From Lysinibacillus sp. ZYM-1 (GTDB lineage: Bacteria; Bacillota; Bacilli; Bacillales_A; Planococcaceae): a stretch of DNA of 64,000 bases. The position numbers were made by a program, and so were the translations under genes. Location of the stretch: NCBI RefSeq assembly GCF_001308875.1, contig NZ_KQ465120.1, positions 62,001-126,000 of the forward strand. Direction: 5' to 3'. The notes under the pieces are model-generated. The model was not told where the DNA came from and searched no databases. It saw only the letters and a program-made list of their open reading frames with translations. Positions 28,853 to 38,275 of this stretch are shown here, piece by piece. Every line of letters begins with the position of its first letter. Position 1 is the first letter of the stretch.

Positions 28853-29974
28853 ATGCTAATTGCCTATAATAATCTACAGCAGCTTTTTCACCCATATCAA
28901 TATACGAGAAAAGCATTGCAGAAATATAGGCGCACAATGAAGTTTTTTTGTCCTCAATGTCTAGAACCGGTTCAATTAAAAATAGGTTCCTATAATATCC
29001 CTCATTTTGCACATCTCACACAAAATCAATGTTCGCAGTTATTTGCGGAAGGGGAATCTAAACTCCATTTACAAGGAAAAATTCAATTGTTCGAATGGCT
29101 AAAAAAGCTTGGGCATAAAGTGGCGTTGGAGCCATTTTTAAAAGAGCTTTCTCAACGTCCAGATTTGCTTGTTACAATAGCAAATAACAACTTCGCGTTG
29201 GAATTTCAATGTAGCTCAATCGCACATAATAAATGGCATCAACGGACAATAGGTTATGAAAAAAATAACATACAAGCAATTTGGCTCTTTCAGACTCCTC
29301 AAAATAAAGATGCAATCAACGGTATTAGAAAAATAAGAATTCCTCCATTACAACAACATGCATTTATGACAACTACAACAGGCCTTCCTTATTTAATGAC
29401 CTATAACTCCAAAACAGCAGATTTTATTTATTGGACGAATCTCCTCCATGTTCATGGGCATACTTTTATAGGTAAAGTACAGAAAATCTCAATGGATAAG
29501 CAGCGCTTTCCTTTTTACCTACCAAATAGCATTACCCAAGAAGAATTTCGGCAGTATTGGCAGCTATATAAACGGGCATGCCAGCATTATGTATATAGAC
29601 GCCTCCTACATAGTAAGAAGGGTGTGCAAGATTCATTTTTAAGAAGTTGTTATGAGATGAACCTTTCCATTACTACAATGCCCTCCTATATCGGTATTCC
29701 AGTAAAAGAGGGGGCTGCGATCACTTTGTTCGCTAGTGAATGGCAAACGCTGCTGTTGCATTTTAGTAAACGCTTAGACTTAGAACCATATGAATTAGGA
29801 AAAAATCATATTCAAGATTTTTTATGGCAGTACCAATTAGAAGATACTGGACAAGCAGTAAAGGCTATTCAACAATATGGTCAATTACTAAAGGACATTG
29901 AGCAAAATCCGGGCTTGCTGGATATTTGTGAGCAAGTGTATGCACATTTATTTGCAATTGCCACAATATACTGA
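28853..29974 (+). CDS. coiA: Competence protein CoiA
   Basis: 373 aa. N-terminal zinc-finger-like FFCPQCLEPVQLK, a nuclease-like core (RPDLLVTIANNNFALEFQCSSI, the PD-(D/E)XK-type D...ExQ pattern), then a helical C-terminal part. CoiA is needed for recombination of incoming DNA during transformation. The ATG at 28853 has AAAGGAG 8 bases upstream; the reading frame opens earlier at 28829 but lacks a site. pepF follows, as in B. subtilis yjbF-yjbG. Full length implies that the competence recombination branch is intact in this strain. Confidence 0.9.
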   Translation: MLIAYNNLQQLFHPYQYTRKALQKYRRTMKFFCPQCLEPVQLKIGSYNIPHFAHLTQNQCSQLFAEGESKLHLQGKIQLFEWLKKLGHKVALEPFLKELSQRPDLLVTIANNNFALEFQCSSIAHNKWHQRTIGYEKNNIQAIWLFQTPQNKDAINGIRKIRIPPLQQHAFMTTTTGLPYLMTYNSKTADFIYWTNLLHVHGHTFIGKVQKISMDKQRFPFYLPNSITQEEFRQYWQLYKRACQHYVYRRLLHSKKGVQDSFLRSCYEMNLSITTMPSYIGIPVKEGAAITLFASEWQTLLLHFSKRLDLEPYELGKNHIQDFLWQYQLEDTGQAVKAIQQYGQLLKDIEQNPGLLDICEQVYAHLFAIATIY

Positions 29975-30025
29975 GAAAATATGAGAGTAAAAGGAAAAAA
30001 GCACATATAAAGGGGGCTGGCACAC

Positions 30026-31843
30026 ATGGCTAGTAACAGTAATCAAGTTTTGGTAAGAAATGAAGTACCAGAAGAATTAACATGGCGATTAGAGGACATC
30101 TTTGCAACTGATACACTTTGGGAAGAGGAATTTAAGGAAGTTGCAGAGCTTGCCAAAAAAGCATCTAGCTATGCAGGTACTTTAAAAAACGGGGCACAAG
30201 CTTTGTTAGCGGCTTTACAGTATCATGATCATATTTATGAACGTGCAATGAAGCTCTACACATATGCCCATATGCGTTATGATCAAGATACAACAAATAG
30301 CTTTTATCAAGATATGAATAGTCGTATCCAAACATTGGCGACTAGTATCTCTGCTGGTCTATCATTTTTAACACCTGAAATTTTGGCGTTAAATGAAGAA
30401 ACAATTGAAAGTTATTTAGCTGAAAATCACGACCTAAAATTATACAAGCAATCATTAAAAGAAATTACAATGGCGCGTCCGCATATATTACCAGCAGAAC
30501 AGGAAGCATTGTTGGCCCAAATGTCTGAAGTAACTGGCACAGCTTCTAATACATTCAGCATGTTAAATAATGCGGATATGGAATTCCCTTATGTGAAAAA
30601 TGAAGAGGGAGAAGAAGTACAACTAACGCATGGTAACTATATTAAGTTTTTAGAGAGCAAAGAACGCTCAGTTCGTGAAGGTGCATTTAAAGCCATGTAC
30701 GAAACATATGGCAAGTTTAAAAATACATTCTCGGCTACGCTAACAGGGAATGTCAAGAAACATAATGTGAGTGCCCGTATTCGCCATTATGGTTCTGCGC
30801 GCGAAGCAGCAATGTCTAATAATTTCATCCCTGAAAATGTTTACGATCAATTAGTAGAAACCATTCATAAACATTTACCTGCTATGCAACGTTATATTTC
30901 GCTACGTAAGAAGCTTTTAGGCGTGGATGAATTGCATATGTGGGATTTATTTGCACCACTTGTAAAAGAAGTGGAAATGAAGGTTACTTATGACGAAGCT
31001 AAAGATATTTTAGTAAAAGCATTAGCGCCATTAGGAGAGGAATATCAAAACATCGTACAAAACGGGCTAGATAACCGTTGGGTAGATGTATTAGAAAATA
31101 AAGGTAAACGAAGTGGAGCCTACTCATCAGGCGCATATGGAACGAATCCTTATATCTTAATGAATTGGCAAGATAATGTGAATAATCTCTTTACATTGGC
31201 ACATGAATTTGGTCATAGTGTTCATAGTTATTATTCGCGAAACAATCAGCCATTTGTATATGGAGATTATTCTATTTTTGTGGCCGAGGTTGCTTCCACA
31301 TGTAATGAAGAACTATTAAATGACTATTTACTCAAAACAATTGATGACCCTCAACAAAAAATCTATTTATTAAATCATTGGTTAGATGGCTTCAGAAGTA
31401 CAGTTTTCAGACAAACAATGTTTGCTGAATTCGAACATCTAATTCACCAAATGGATAAAAATGGAGAATCTTTAACGGCAGATCGCTTAACTGAAGTATA
31501 TTATGAACTTAATAAAAAATACTTCGGTGATGATATGGTTGTGGATGAGGAAATTGGTTTAGAGTGGGCACGTATTCCGCACTTCTATTATAATTATTAT
31601 GTTTATCAATATGCGACTGGTAAATCAGCAGCTACAGCATTGAGCAAACAAATTCTAGAGGAGGGTGCACCGGCTGTAGAACGTTATATTAATAACTTCT
31701 TAAAAGCAGGATGCTCTGACTTCCCTATTGAAGTATTAAAGGCAGCTGGTGTTGATATGAACGTTGCAAAGCCAATCGAGGATGCTTGTAAAGTTTTTGA
31801 AGAGCGTTTAAATGAATTAGAAAAATTATTGTTGAATAACTAA
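30026..31843 (+). CDS. pepF: Oligoendopeptidase F
   Basis: 605 aa. Zinc metallopeptidase M3B: HEFGHSVHSYYS (HEXXH) near 395 with the downstream Glu in FVAEVASTCNEELL. It cleaves 7-17 residue peptides in the cytoplasm and in B. subtilis is linked to quorum peptide breakdown and sporulation timing. AAGGGGGCTGGCACAC precedes the ATG. It ends in a hairpin terminator, after which the RoxS RNA gene lies on the same strand. Confidence 0.96.
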   Translation: MASNSNQVLVRNEVPEELTWRLEDIFATDTLWEEEFKEVAELAKKASSYAGTLKNGAQALLAALQYHDHIYERAMKLYTYAHMRYDQDTTNSFYQDMNSRIQTLATSISAGLSFLTPEILALNEETIESYLAENHDLKLYKQSLKEITMARPHILPAEQEALLAQMSEVTGTASNTFSMLNNADMEFPYVKNEEGEEVQLTHGNYIKFLESKERSVREGAFKAMYETYGKFKNTFSATLTGNVKKHNVSARIRHYGSAREAAMSNNFIPENVYDQLVETIHKHLPAMQRYISLRKKLLGVDELHMWDLFAPLVKEVEMKVTYDEAKDILVKALAPLGEEYQNIVQNGLDNRWVDVLENKGKRSGAYSSGAYGTNPYILMNWQDNVNNLFTLAHEFGHSVHSYYSRNNQPFVYGDYSIFVAEVASTCNEELLNDYLLKTIDDPQQKIYLLNHWLDGFRSTVFRQTMFAEFEHLIHQMDKNGESLTADRLTEVYYELNKKYFGDDMVVDEEIGLEWARIPHFYYNYYVYQYATGKSAATALSKQILEEGAPAVERYINNFLKAGCSDFPIEVLKAAGVDMNVAKPIEDACKVFEERLNELEKLLLNN

Positions 31844-31848
31844 TTAAT

Positions 31849-31886
31849 TGGGCTGTAGGAATGTTCCTATAGCTCTATTTTTTTTA
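31849..31886 (+). terminator. Terminator after pepF
   Basis: GGGCTGTAGGAA / TTCCTATAGCTC stem with TG loop, then TATTTTTTTTATT. Confidence 0.9.
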
Positions 31887-32020
31887 TTGTCAGTGTAATT
31901 TGAAAGGAAAGAATAATGATTTTTTTTGATTTCTAAATAGTTTAAAAGTGTGCATCTTGGAAAAATACTGTTTGAAATCGCTTTCTATTTGACAAATTTG
32001 TGAATCTAGTATTGGATTCA

Positions 32021-32049
32021 TTGCTAAATATATTATTCCATGATAGAGT
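32021..32049 (+). promoter_or_regulatory. Promoter of RoxS/RsaE RNA
   Basis: TTGCTA, 17 bases, TAGAGT with TGA before the -10. The predicted start near 32057 matches the 5' end expected from known RsaE. Confidence 0.6.
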
Positions 32050-32054
32050 AATTC

Positions 32055-32072
32055 TTGTGAAATAAATCACAA
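32055..32072 (+). promoter_or_regulatory. Rex operator at the roxS start
   Basis: TTGTGAAATAAATCACAA, the 18-bp Rex-type site (TTGTGA-N6-TCACAA). It also fits the Crp/Fnr palindrome TGTGA-N6-TCACA. It covers the predicted transcription start, so NADH-sensing Rex would repress the RNA; Fnr binding is less likely at this position for activation. Confidence 0.7.
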
Positions 32073-32176
32073 AACAAACATACACCCCTTTGTTTGAACG
32101 TGAACATTTCTCCCATCCCCTTTGTGAAAAAGAAGCGTCTCTATCGGTCGAGGATAGAGGCGTTTCTTTGTTTTGT
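32057..32176 (+). ncRNA. roxS: RoxS/RsaE small regulatory RNA
   Basis: About 115-120 nt. The sequence carries the conserved RsaE blocks, including ACAAACATAC, CCCCTTTGTTTGAA and TTTCTCCCATCCCCTTTGTG, whose C-rich loops pair with Shine-Dalgarno regions of targets, and ends in a GAAGCGTCTCTATC / GATAGAGGCGTTTC hairpin with a T-rich tail. Position after pepF matches the genomic place of rsaE in staphylococci and roxS in Bacillus, as I recall. In B. subtilis RoxS lowers central metabolism mRNAs in response to NO and NADH; the Rex site supports the same wiring here. Confidence 0.92.
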
Positions 32177-32187
32177 AAACAATAAAA

Positions 32188-32218
32188 TAAGGACTCAACT
32201 AATGATTAGTTAAGTCCC
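32188..32218 (-). terminator. Terminator after yjbH
   Basis: GGACTTAACTAA / TTAGTTGAGTCC stem on the minus strand, then TTATTTTATT. Confidence 0.8.
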
Positions 32219-32227
32219 TAAAGTTTA

Positions 32228-33037
32228 TTATTTAAGACGCCATAAAGTAGCGTGAGTTGTCTGGATTCGTTCGATCTTTTGTTGCAGCATACGCTTCTTT
32301 AGTTCACGCTCAGCTGCTTGTTCTGTTAATGAATAGATAAATGCTATTTCATTTGTAGAAAGTGTATGGAATTTAGAAAATAAGTCCTCTATTGATGGTA
32401 ACGGCTGACGCACAAGCTGTTCGTTCAGCATCTCTTGTAAAATATGTTCATAAACTTCATAGGCATAGCTACCACTAACCTTTAGTCCCTCATCTTCAAT
32501 ACATTCATTGAAAAACACAATGCTGGGTACTTCGTCAACTTCCATTTCAAGTTTGATGTATAAATCGCATTGGAAAGCGCGGGCAGCTTCCTTTGAACCA
32601 AAGTCAACAGTAAATTCATTCATATCTAGTTGAATGTCCTCTGCGATCTTCAAAAGTGTAGCATAGGAGTTTACATCTTGATGGTTTAGTAATACATATT
32701 CTTGTAATTTCGATAAATAGCGTGCGCCTGCACGTTTTCCCTGTAATTCAGCCGCTTTAATAGCGATAGATGGTAATACAGGATGATTAATATCTAGCTC
32801 TATGCCTGATATACAACCCTTTACACGCTTACTTAAGCAGTTTAAAGAAGTAAGCTCAGTGCTTAAAACAAAGCGCCAAGTGAAGTAATGGTTGTATTCA
32901 AGCTGTAATTTACGAAGCACAGCTTGCATACTAAAAGCTTCTGGACAAAGTGGATCTACGAAAATATACAATTCAATAGGCTTATTTGCAGTAGAAATCG
33001 TTGGCGTTGGTTCTTGTAGCATTTGAATATTATTCAC
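32228..33037 (-). CDS. spxH: ClpXP adaptor SpxH/YjbH (DsbA-like)
   Basis: About 269 aa. DsbA-like thioredoxin fold; YIFVDPLCPEAFSM aligns with the YjbH CXXC site, but the second Cys is Ala (CPEA), and the His/Cys-rich N-terminus of B. subtilis YjbH is missing. The EDEGLKVSGSYAYEVYE and C-terminal helices are conserved. It should deliver Spx to ClpXP. GTG start at 33037, after GAGGGGGA; it overlaps the end of yjbI by 8 bases, so the two are translationally coupled. Studies in other bacteria found the cysteines dispensable for Spx turnover, so the loss need not abolish function. Confidence 0.88.
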   Translation of the reverse strand: MNNIQMLQEPTPTISTANKPIELYIFVDPLCPEAFSMQAVLRKLQLEYNHYFTWRFVLSTELTSLNCLSKRVKGCISGIELDINHPVLPSIAIKAAELQGKRAGARYLSKLQEYVLLNHQDVNSYATLLKIAEDIQLDMNEFTVDFGSKEAARAFQCDLYIKLEMEVDEVPSIVFFNECIEDEGLKVSGSYAYEVYEHILQEMLNEQLVRQPLPSIEDLFSKFHTLSTNEIAFIYSLTEQAAERELKKRMLQQKIERIQTTHATLWRLK

Positions 33038-33437
33038 GTAACAATTCCCCCTCATCGTCATTAGGCGTATTAACCATGTGATGAGCTGTTAATACTAAAC
33101 GTTGATAATAAGTTTCACGGAACTTCCCTTCCAAACCTACTTCATCCATAGCTTCTGACATACATTCCAGCCAAGCCTGTGCGCGGTCTGGTGTAATCGG
33201 AAAATTCATATGACGTGCACGCATCATTGGATGTCCATGTTCCTCAGTAAAGAGATTTGGTCCACCTAAATACTGTGTTTGAAATTGAATTTGCTTACGG
33301 GCTGTCTCTGTCAAATCCTTTGGAAAGATTGGAATAAGATCAGGATGCTGAGCAACTCTTTTATAGAACGCATGAATAAGCTCTTCCAGTTTTTCAGCTC
33401 CCAGCTCCTCATAAGGAACAGTGTATTTTCGACTCAT
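33030..33437 (-). CDS. yjbI: Truncated haemoglobin YjbI (group II)
   Basis: 135 aa 2-on-2 globin: YLGGPNLFTEEHGHPMMRARHMNFPI contains the group II globin distal/proximal motifs and the proximal His region. In B. subtilis YjbI protects against oxidative or nitrosative stress and is encoded with yjbH. AAAGGAGC precedes the ATG. It is the first gene of a yjbI-yjbH pair; Trp in QAWLECM is typical of group II. Confidence 0.92.
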   Translation of the reverse strand: MSRKYTVPYEELGAEKLEELIHAFYKRVAQHPDLIPIFPKDLTETARKQIQFQTQYLGGPNLFTEEHGHPMMRARHMNFPITPDRAQAWLECMSEAMDEVGLEGKFRETYYQRLVLTAHHMVNTPNDDEGELLRE

Positions 33438-33582
33438 AAGTTATATGCTCCTTTAATTCTTTATATCGTAAAGTTCCATTTGTATACTCCGTCATCATCA
33501 AAATGTGAATTTCTTGTGACTACCTTCATTCTATCAACGTCTTTTCGTTTTCACAAACAAAGAGCTCTTTCGAATTGTTGTT

Positions 33583-33624
33583 CGCTATAAAAGCACAAAT
33601 TTCACCACAATGGGTGAAATTTGT
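33583..33624 (-). terminator. Terminator after yjbJ
   Basis: Perfect 12-bp stem ACAAATTTCACC / GGTGAAATTTGT, with GCTTTTATAG following on the minus strand. Confidence 0.75.
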
Positions 33625-33656
33625 TGGAATAGAGATAGATAACAGGAATAATGCGA

Positions 33657-34424
33657 TTACACTGTGAAGTAATTCATCACTTTTTTGACATAATTCTGTG
33701 TCTCTTTAAAAGGAGGGATGCCTCCATATTTTGTGACACGAGAAGCGCCAGCATTGTAGGCAGCTAATGCTAGTGTAGGATCATTATTAAATTTATCTAG
33801 CATTTGACGCAAATATTTTGCACCTGCCATTATATTTTGCTCTGGGTCAAAGGCATTTGTAACCCCTAGATATTGTGCTGTTTGAGGCATTAATTGCATT
33901 AATCCTTGCGCCCCTGCATGACTAACTACGGATGGATTAAAATTAGATTCTTGCTTTATCACTGCAGCAATAAGCTTCGCAGGCACACCGTAAGTAGCTG
34001 AGGCCTTTTCGATAATAGCAGTATATTGATCTGCCCCTGCCAATGAATTTGCATAGGCAGTTGAGCCAATAACATCATCCGAAACATAGGAATCGAGTTT
34101 AGTAGTCCCATAAGAGTTTGCCAATGCCTTTTTAACGGATTCAGGGATGAACACAGCATTAGAACCTTTGTATAGCAGTGACTCAAGTGAACTTTCTGAT
34201 GTATGAGTCAGCTGATTGAAGTAATCAGCATTTTCTGTGCCAACACCTAGTAAGCTAGATAATTTGGCATTACTAGCAGTCGAAGCTTCACCTAATAATT
34301 CATTAATCATGTCAGAAAAAATAGATTGATTGTCTGTCAAAGGGTTTGTTGATGAACTTTCTGCAGATCCAAGTGTCTGTAATGCTTGAATTTCCAGTAA
34401 AGATTTTAGTGATTGAATATCCAA
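33657..34424 (-). CDS. yjbJ: Lytic transglycosylase YjbJ (SLT domain)
   Basis: About 255 aa. C-terminal SLT/goose-lysozyme domain from ~135: YGVPAKLIAAVIKQESNFNP (catalytic Glu), HAGAQGLMQLMPQTA and NIMAGAKYLRQML...ALAAYNAG. It cleaves peptidoglycan glycan strands. No N-terminal signal peptide is visible, so export route is unclear. I favour the TTG at 34424, spaced 8 bases from AAGGAAGGTGA, over a GTG at 34436 that is part of that site. The low-complexity Ser/Ala/Leu N-terminal half resembles a linker. It follows yjbK closely in one operon. Confidence 0.82.
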   Translation of the reverse strand: MDIQSLKSLLEIQALQTLGSAESSSTNPLTDNQSIFSDMINELLGEASTASNAKLSSLLGVGTENADYFNQLTHTSESSLESLLYKGSNAVFIPESVKKALANSYGTTKLDSYVSDDVIGSTAYANSLAGADQYTAIIEKASATYGVPAKLIAAVIKQESNFNPSVVSHAGAQGLMQLMPQTAQYLGVTNAFDPEQNIMAGAKYLRQMLDKFNNDPTLALAAYNAGASRVTKYGGIPPFKETQNYVKKVMNYFTV

Positions 34425-34450
34425 GAAGTTAGTCACCTTCCTTTATACTA

Positions 34451-35038
34451 TTATGGATTTTGCCTTTGTAAAGCCTTCATAAAGCGAGCGATTTTCTTAT
34501 CAGTTGCTTTTTTTGTAATACCATATTGTTGTAAAAAATCGTCGAAGATTGCATTTCCTTTTATGGCATCTTTTGCTTCATATTCTACCTCATAATCGTC
34601 GCACTGCAAATAGTAAGAATGATCAAAAACGAGAAGCCCCTCTTTATAAGGAATTTCGACACGATCTGTAGTGAGGGAGCCGAACACCTGCAATTGTTCT
34701 AAAAGAATGTTGTGAATGGCAAGTTTTTTCGCGACCTCTTGAGCATAAAAACCTTCGCCTTCCAGCATTTTCTGAGCTTGTGCCGCTGTTAATTCATCCG
34801 TAGTTTCAAGATAAGCATGCTCGGCATTTTTTTCCTTGAGTGTACATTCATAATAATCTCCAATTTGTCTAATACGCAGCCCACTTTGTAGGTTTCGAAT
34901 AGCCTGCGTTGGTGTGTCGAAATAATGATTTGTTTGACGATGAATAGCATTTTTACTAATGTGAAAATCTTGTAATAGTTGCTCGTATTGTTGTTTAGTT
35001 AAGAGATTTTTAAACTCGATTTCAATTTCTTGTGTCAT
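34451..35038 (-). CDS. yjbK: CYTH domain protein YjbK
   Basis: 195 aa. The ExExK motif (EIEIEFKN) at residue 4 and the conserved Arg/Lys/Glu rows (SGLRIRQIGDYYECTLKEKN; RVEIPYKEGLLVFDHSYYL) define a CYTH triphosphate tunnel enzyme. Likely a triphosphatase or nucleotide cyclase-like phosphatase; it is beside the (p)ppGpp synthetase yjbM as in B. subtilis. AGGTGAATATAA precedes the ATG. Divergent from yjbL. Confidence 0.88.
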   Translation of the reverse strand: MTQEIEIEFKNLLTKQQYEQLLQDFHISKNAIHRQTNHYFDTPTQAIRNLQSGLRIRQIGDYYECTLKEKNAEHAYLETTDELTAAQAQKMLEGEGFYAQEVAKKLAIHNILLEQLQVFGSLTTDRVEIPYKEGLLVFDHSYYLQCDDYEVEYEAKDAIKGNAIFDDFLQQYGITKKATDKKIARFMKALQRQNP

Positions 35039-35164
35039 TTATATTCACCTATTTATTTTTTATTTTTCATTCGCTGTTTCGCTTGATTTAACATTTACAC
35101 ACTGCAACTATTTACCCTGTGTGCTAAAATAAGAGGAAGAGTACAACGAAAAGGGGAACCGCAC

Positions 35165-35548
35165 GTGCGTAAAATTTATACAATAGAAACATCGAATTTT
35201 GAACAAGATCAACTTCATTTTAGTTTAAACGACAATGAAGGAAATTTACAGTTAAAACCTGCTGGACAACTTATTGCAGATTCAGATGATTTTGCATTTA
35301 TTTATTTACTGGATGCAGGTGAAGACTATCATTACTTGCGTTTTCCACCGAGTAGTTGGGAGAATCTTGTACATATTTTACAAAAAAAGAAAGATCCAAT
35401 ACTACGAATAAGTGAAGAAGCAATAGAGCTTACAAATTTCTACGATGAATTGGAAATGCTCGTGTATAATATTGAAGGAAATTTCAATTACGGGGCAGAA
35501 TTTGTCCAAACAGTGGAACAACACTTCAAGGCATTTCTCGCTGAATAG
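35165..35548 (+). CDS. yjbL: YjbL (UPF0738) protein
   Basis: 127 aa, soluble, acidic. GTG start with AAAAGGGGAACCGCAC upstream. It matches B. subtilis YjbL by position and by general sequence (KIYTIE, LRFPPSSWENL, EEAIELTNFYDELEMLVYNIEGN). No biochemical role is known. It leads a run with yjbM-nadK-yjbO, though a 53-base gap separates it from yjbM. Confidence 0.82.
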   Translation: MRKIYTIETSNFEQDQLHFSLNDNEGNLQLKPAGQLIADSDDFAFIYLLDAGEDYHYLRFPPSSWENLVHILQKKKDPILRISEEAIELTNFYDELEMLVYNIEGNFNYGAEFVQTVEQHFKAFLAE

Positions 35549-35601
35549 AAAGACAAAACGAACAGACGGTGTTCGATACCGAATGTCGGGAGGTTTTTGC
35601 G

Positions 35602-36270
35602 ATGGGACAATGGGAAATATTTTTAAGTCCTTATAAACAAGCAGTAGATGAACTAAAAGTAAAATTAAAGGGCATGCGTTCGCAATTTGGTATTGTTAAT
35701 GCCAATTCACCTATCGAATTTGTAACAGGGCGTGTAAAGCCTTTAGCAAGTATATATGATAAAACATTGGAAAAAGGGTTAGCATTCGAGCCATCTAAAC
35801 AACTTGGTGATGAACTCGGAGATATTGCTGGTCTCCGGATTATGTGTCAATTTGTTGATGATATTGCTACAGTAACGGAGCTTATACGTCAACGAAAAGA
35901 TATGCGTGTAGTGGAAGAACGCGATTATATTACACATAATAAGCCAAGTGGTTATCGCTCCTACCATATGATCGTCGAATACCCTGTTGAAACGATTCAG
36001 GGGAAAAAGGTAGTGTTAGCCGAAATCCAAATACGAACACTCGCTATGAATTTTTGGGCATCTATTGAGCATTCTTTAAATTATAAATATAAGGGCATGT
36101 TCCCAGAGGAAATTAAAAATCGCTTGCAAAGTGCAGCTGAGGCAGCATTTCGCTTGGATGAGGAAATGTCATCTATTCGTAGTGAAATTCAAGAAGCACA
36201 GGCATATTTCAGCGAATACAAGGAAGCATCGAATCCAAATTTACTATCGGAGAAGGAGCGTGACTCATAA
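35602..36270 (+). CDS. yjbM: Small (p)ppGpp synthetase YjbM (RelQ type)
   Basis: 222 aa. RelA/SpoT synthetase domain: [36 protein letters not shown] and [23 protein letters not shown]. No hydrolase, TGS or ACT domain, so a small alarmone synthetase making (p)ppGpp from GTP/GDP and ATP. ATG at 35602 follows GGGAGG; an ORF start at 35569 has no site. The stop overlaps the nadK start (TAATG), coupling alarmone synthesis and NAD kinase. Confidence 0.93.
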   Translation: MGQWEIFLSPYKQAVDELKVKLKGMRSQFGIVNANSPIEFVTGRVKPLASIYDKTLEKGLAFEPSKQLGDELGDIAGLRIMCQFVDDIATVTELIRQRKDMRVVEERDYITHNKPSGYRSYHMIVEYPVETIQGKKVVLAEIQIRTLAMNFWASIEHSLNYKYKGMFPEEIKNRLQSAAEAAFRLDEEMSSIRSEIQEAQAYFSEYKEASNPNLLSEKERDS

Positions 36271-37064
36271 TGAAATTTGCGATTCAATCACGTCGAGATG
36301 CACAATCCAATGAGCTAATGGAGCTGGCTAAAACATACTTACAGGATTTTGGCTTAACTTATGATGAAGAAGCACCAGAAATCGTGGTCTCTATTGGAGG
36401 AGACGGCACACTTTTACATGCCTTTCATCGATATTCTCATTTATTAGATCAAGTTGCATTTGTTGGCATCCATACAGGACATCTAGGGTTTTATGCAGAC
36501 TGGAAACCATCAGAGTTAGAAAAGTTAGTTTTGTCCATTGCTAAAAAGGATTTTAATGTGGTGGAATATCCATTGTTAGAAGTGAAAGTAGAGCATCATA
36601 ATGCAGAATCGAATACGTATCTAGCTTTAAACGAGGCAACAATTAAATCGCCAGATGTAACACTTGTTATGGATGTTGAGCTAAATGGTAATCAATTTGA
36701 ACGCTTCAGAGGAGACGGTCTTTGCGTGTCAACTCCCTCTGGTAGTACAGCCTATAATAAAGCACTTGGAGGAGCAATCATCCATCCAACATTAGCTGCA
36801 CTTCAAATTACTGAAATCGCATCGATTAATAATCGTGTGTTCAGGACAGTTGGTTCTCCATTAATTTTACCTGCCCACCATCATTGTGTGTTACGTCCAG
36901 TAAATGATCAAAACTTTAATATGACCGTTGACCATTTACAAATTACACAGGGTGATGTAAAGGCAATTGTATTTAATGTAGCAAATGAAAGAGTACGTTT
37001 CGCCCGTTTCCGCCCATTCCCATTTTGGGAACGTGTGCATGAATCATTTGTTGCAAATGAGTAA
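36270..37064 (+). CDS. nadK: NAD kinase
   Basis: 264 aa. GGDGT motif ([15 protein letters not shown]) near 45, [13 protein letters not shown] and [22 protein letters not shown] are the NAD kinase signatures. It makes NADP from NAD with ATP or polyphosphate. This is the yjbN/ppnKA position of B. subtilis. ATG overlaps the yjbM stop; AAGGAGCGTGAC upstream. Confidence 0.96.
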   Translation: MKFAIQSRRDAQSNELMELAKTYLQDFGLTYDEEAPEIVVSIGGDGTLLHAFHRYSHLLDQVAFVGIHTGHLGFYADWKPSELEKLVLSIAKKDFNVVEYPLLEVKVEHHNAESNTYLALNEATIKSPDVTLVMDVELNGNQFERFRGDGLCVSTPSGSTAYNKALGGAIIHPTLAALQITEIASINNRVFRTVGSPLILPAHHHCVLRPVNDQNFNMTVDHLQITQGDVKAIVFNVANERVRFARFRPFPFWERVHESFVANE

Positions 37065-37974
37065 AATGGATACAAGATTTACACTACAATTTACAGCTGA
37101 GAAAGAGGGCCAATTATTACGAGAAGCCCTACAAGAATGGCGTATTTCTAAGCGAGCATTAACAGCAATAAAGTTTGACGGAGGGTTATTAACAGTAAAT
37201 GGTATCGAACGTAATGTGAGATACGCCCTTCAGGTTGGTGATTGTGTGGTAGTGACATTTCCTCCTGAAGAAAAGAGTGAAGGGCTTGCTAGGGAACATG
37301 GCAATTTGGCTATTGTATATGAAGATGATACAATCTTGGTGTTAAATAAACCAGCTCATCAAAGCACGATTCCCTCACGTGAACACCCAACCAACAGTAT
37401 TGCCAATTTAGTTTGCGGCTATTTTCAGCAGCAAGGATTAGCATCCACTGCTCATATTATTACGAGGCTTGACCGAGATACTTCAGGCTTACTCTGTATT
37501 GCTAAGCATGCGCACATTCATCATTTAACAGGCTTGGCACAGCGTAATGGGGAAATTTCAAGGCAATATGAAGCGATTGTCCACGGACACGTTTACCAGG
37601 ATATCCAATCTATCATGGCACCTATTGGACGTAAAGAAACGAGCATTATCGAGCGAGAAGTCCGTGAGGATGGACAATATGCGCATACAGATGTAACCGT
37701 GTTAAAACGTTTTTATTTTGAGGCTGAACCTATGACACATGTACAACTTCGATTGCATACAGGACGTACACATCAAATTCGTGTACATATGTCGTATATA
37801 GGTCATCCGCTTGTTGGTGATGACCTGTATGGAGGAAGTAGACTTCATATAAACCGACAGGCATTACATTGTGTGTCCTTAACAATGACACATCCCTTAA
37901 CAAGTAAGCATTTGCAGTTCACAAGTATACTTAATGAAGATATGCAAAGTTTACTTAAAGGATCTTCCGCTTAA
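37057..37974 (+). CDS. yjbO: RluA/RluD family pseudouridine synthase (YjbO)
   Basis: About 305 aa. An N-terminal S4-like segment ([20 protein letters not shown]), then [18 protein letters not shown] with the catalytic Asp and [28 protein letters not shown], classic RluA family motifs. It isomerises uridines in rRNA or tRNA; the target is not predictable. I place the start at the ATG at 37057, overlapping the nadK end by 8 bases; ATGs at 37039 and 37066 are alternatives. Position matches B. subtilis yjbO. Confidence 0.9.
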   Translation: MSKMDTRFTLQFTAEKEGQLLREALQEWRISKRALTAIKFDGGLLTVNGIERNVRYALQVGDCVVVTFPPEEKSEGLAREHGNLAIVYEDDTILVLNKPAHQSTIPSREHPTNSIANLVCGYFQQQGLASTAHIITRLDRDTSGLLCIAKHAHIHHLTGLAQRNGEISRQYEAIVHGHVYQDIQSIMAPIGRKETSIIEREVREDGQYAHTDVTVLKRFYFEAEPMTHVQLRLHTGRTHQIRVHMSYIGHPLVGDDLYGGSRLHINRQALHCVSLTMTHPLTSKHLQFTSILNEDMQSLLKGSSA

Positions 37975-37978
37975 AATT

Positions 37979-38024
37979 ATGATAAGGAGATGTTCGCACA
38001 ACGGGCATCTCCTTATCATTTTTG
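37979..38024 (+). terminator. Terminator of yjbM-nadK-yjbO
   Basis: ATGATAAGGAGATG / CATCTCCTTATCAT stem with a 13-base loop, then TTTTG. Confidence 0.9.
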
Positions 38025-38131
38025 ATATTAAATAAAGAGTGAGAAGTTTTCTTTACACCTTGTTCACTTTACTATTACGAATGTAGGGTATAGTAAAAGA
38101 GAAATTGTCATGGTTTTAAGAAGAAAATTCC

Positions 38132-38220
38132 ATTATATAGAAGGTAATACACTTCCTCATGAAAATATACAAAAAAGGGTTTGCAGAAAGAGTATAATAC
38201 ACTCTATTATATAGAAGGTA
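38132..38220 (+). repeat. Direct repeats in the mgtE leader
   Basis: ATTATATAGAAGGTA occurs at 38132-38146 and 38206-38220, and TAATACACT occurs next to both copies in opposite order. No M-box consensus could be recognised. Confidence 0.7.
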
Positions 38221-38275
38221 GATTTACGGGCATTGCCCATAACAATGATTGATAGCTCGGAAGGAGGGGACAAGC

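Noticed and set aside
38025-38275. Possible M-box riboswitch before mgtE
   Set aside because: I could not find the conserved M-box blocks; only direct repeats are visible.
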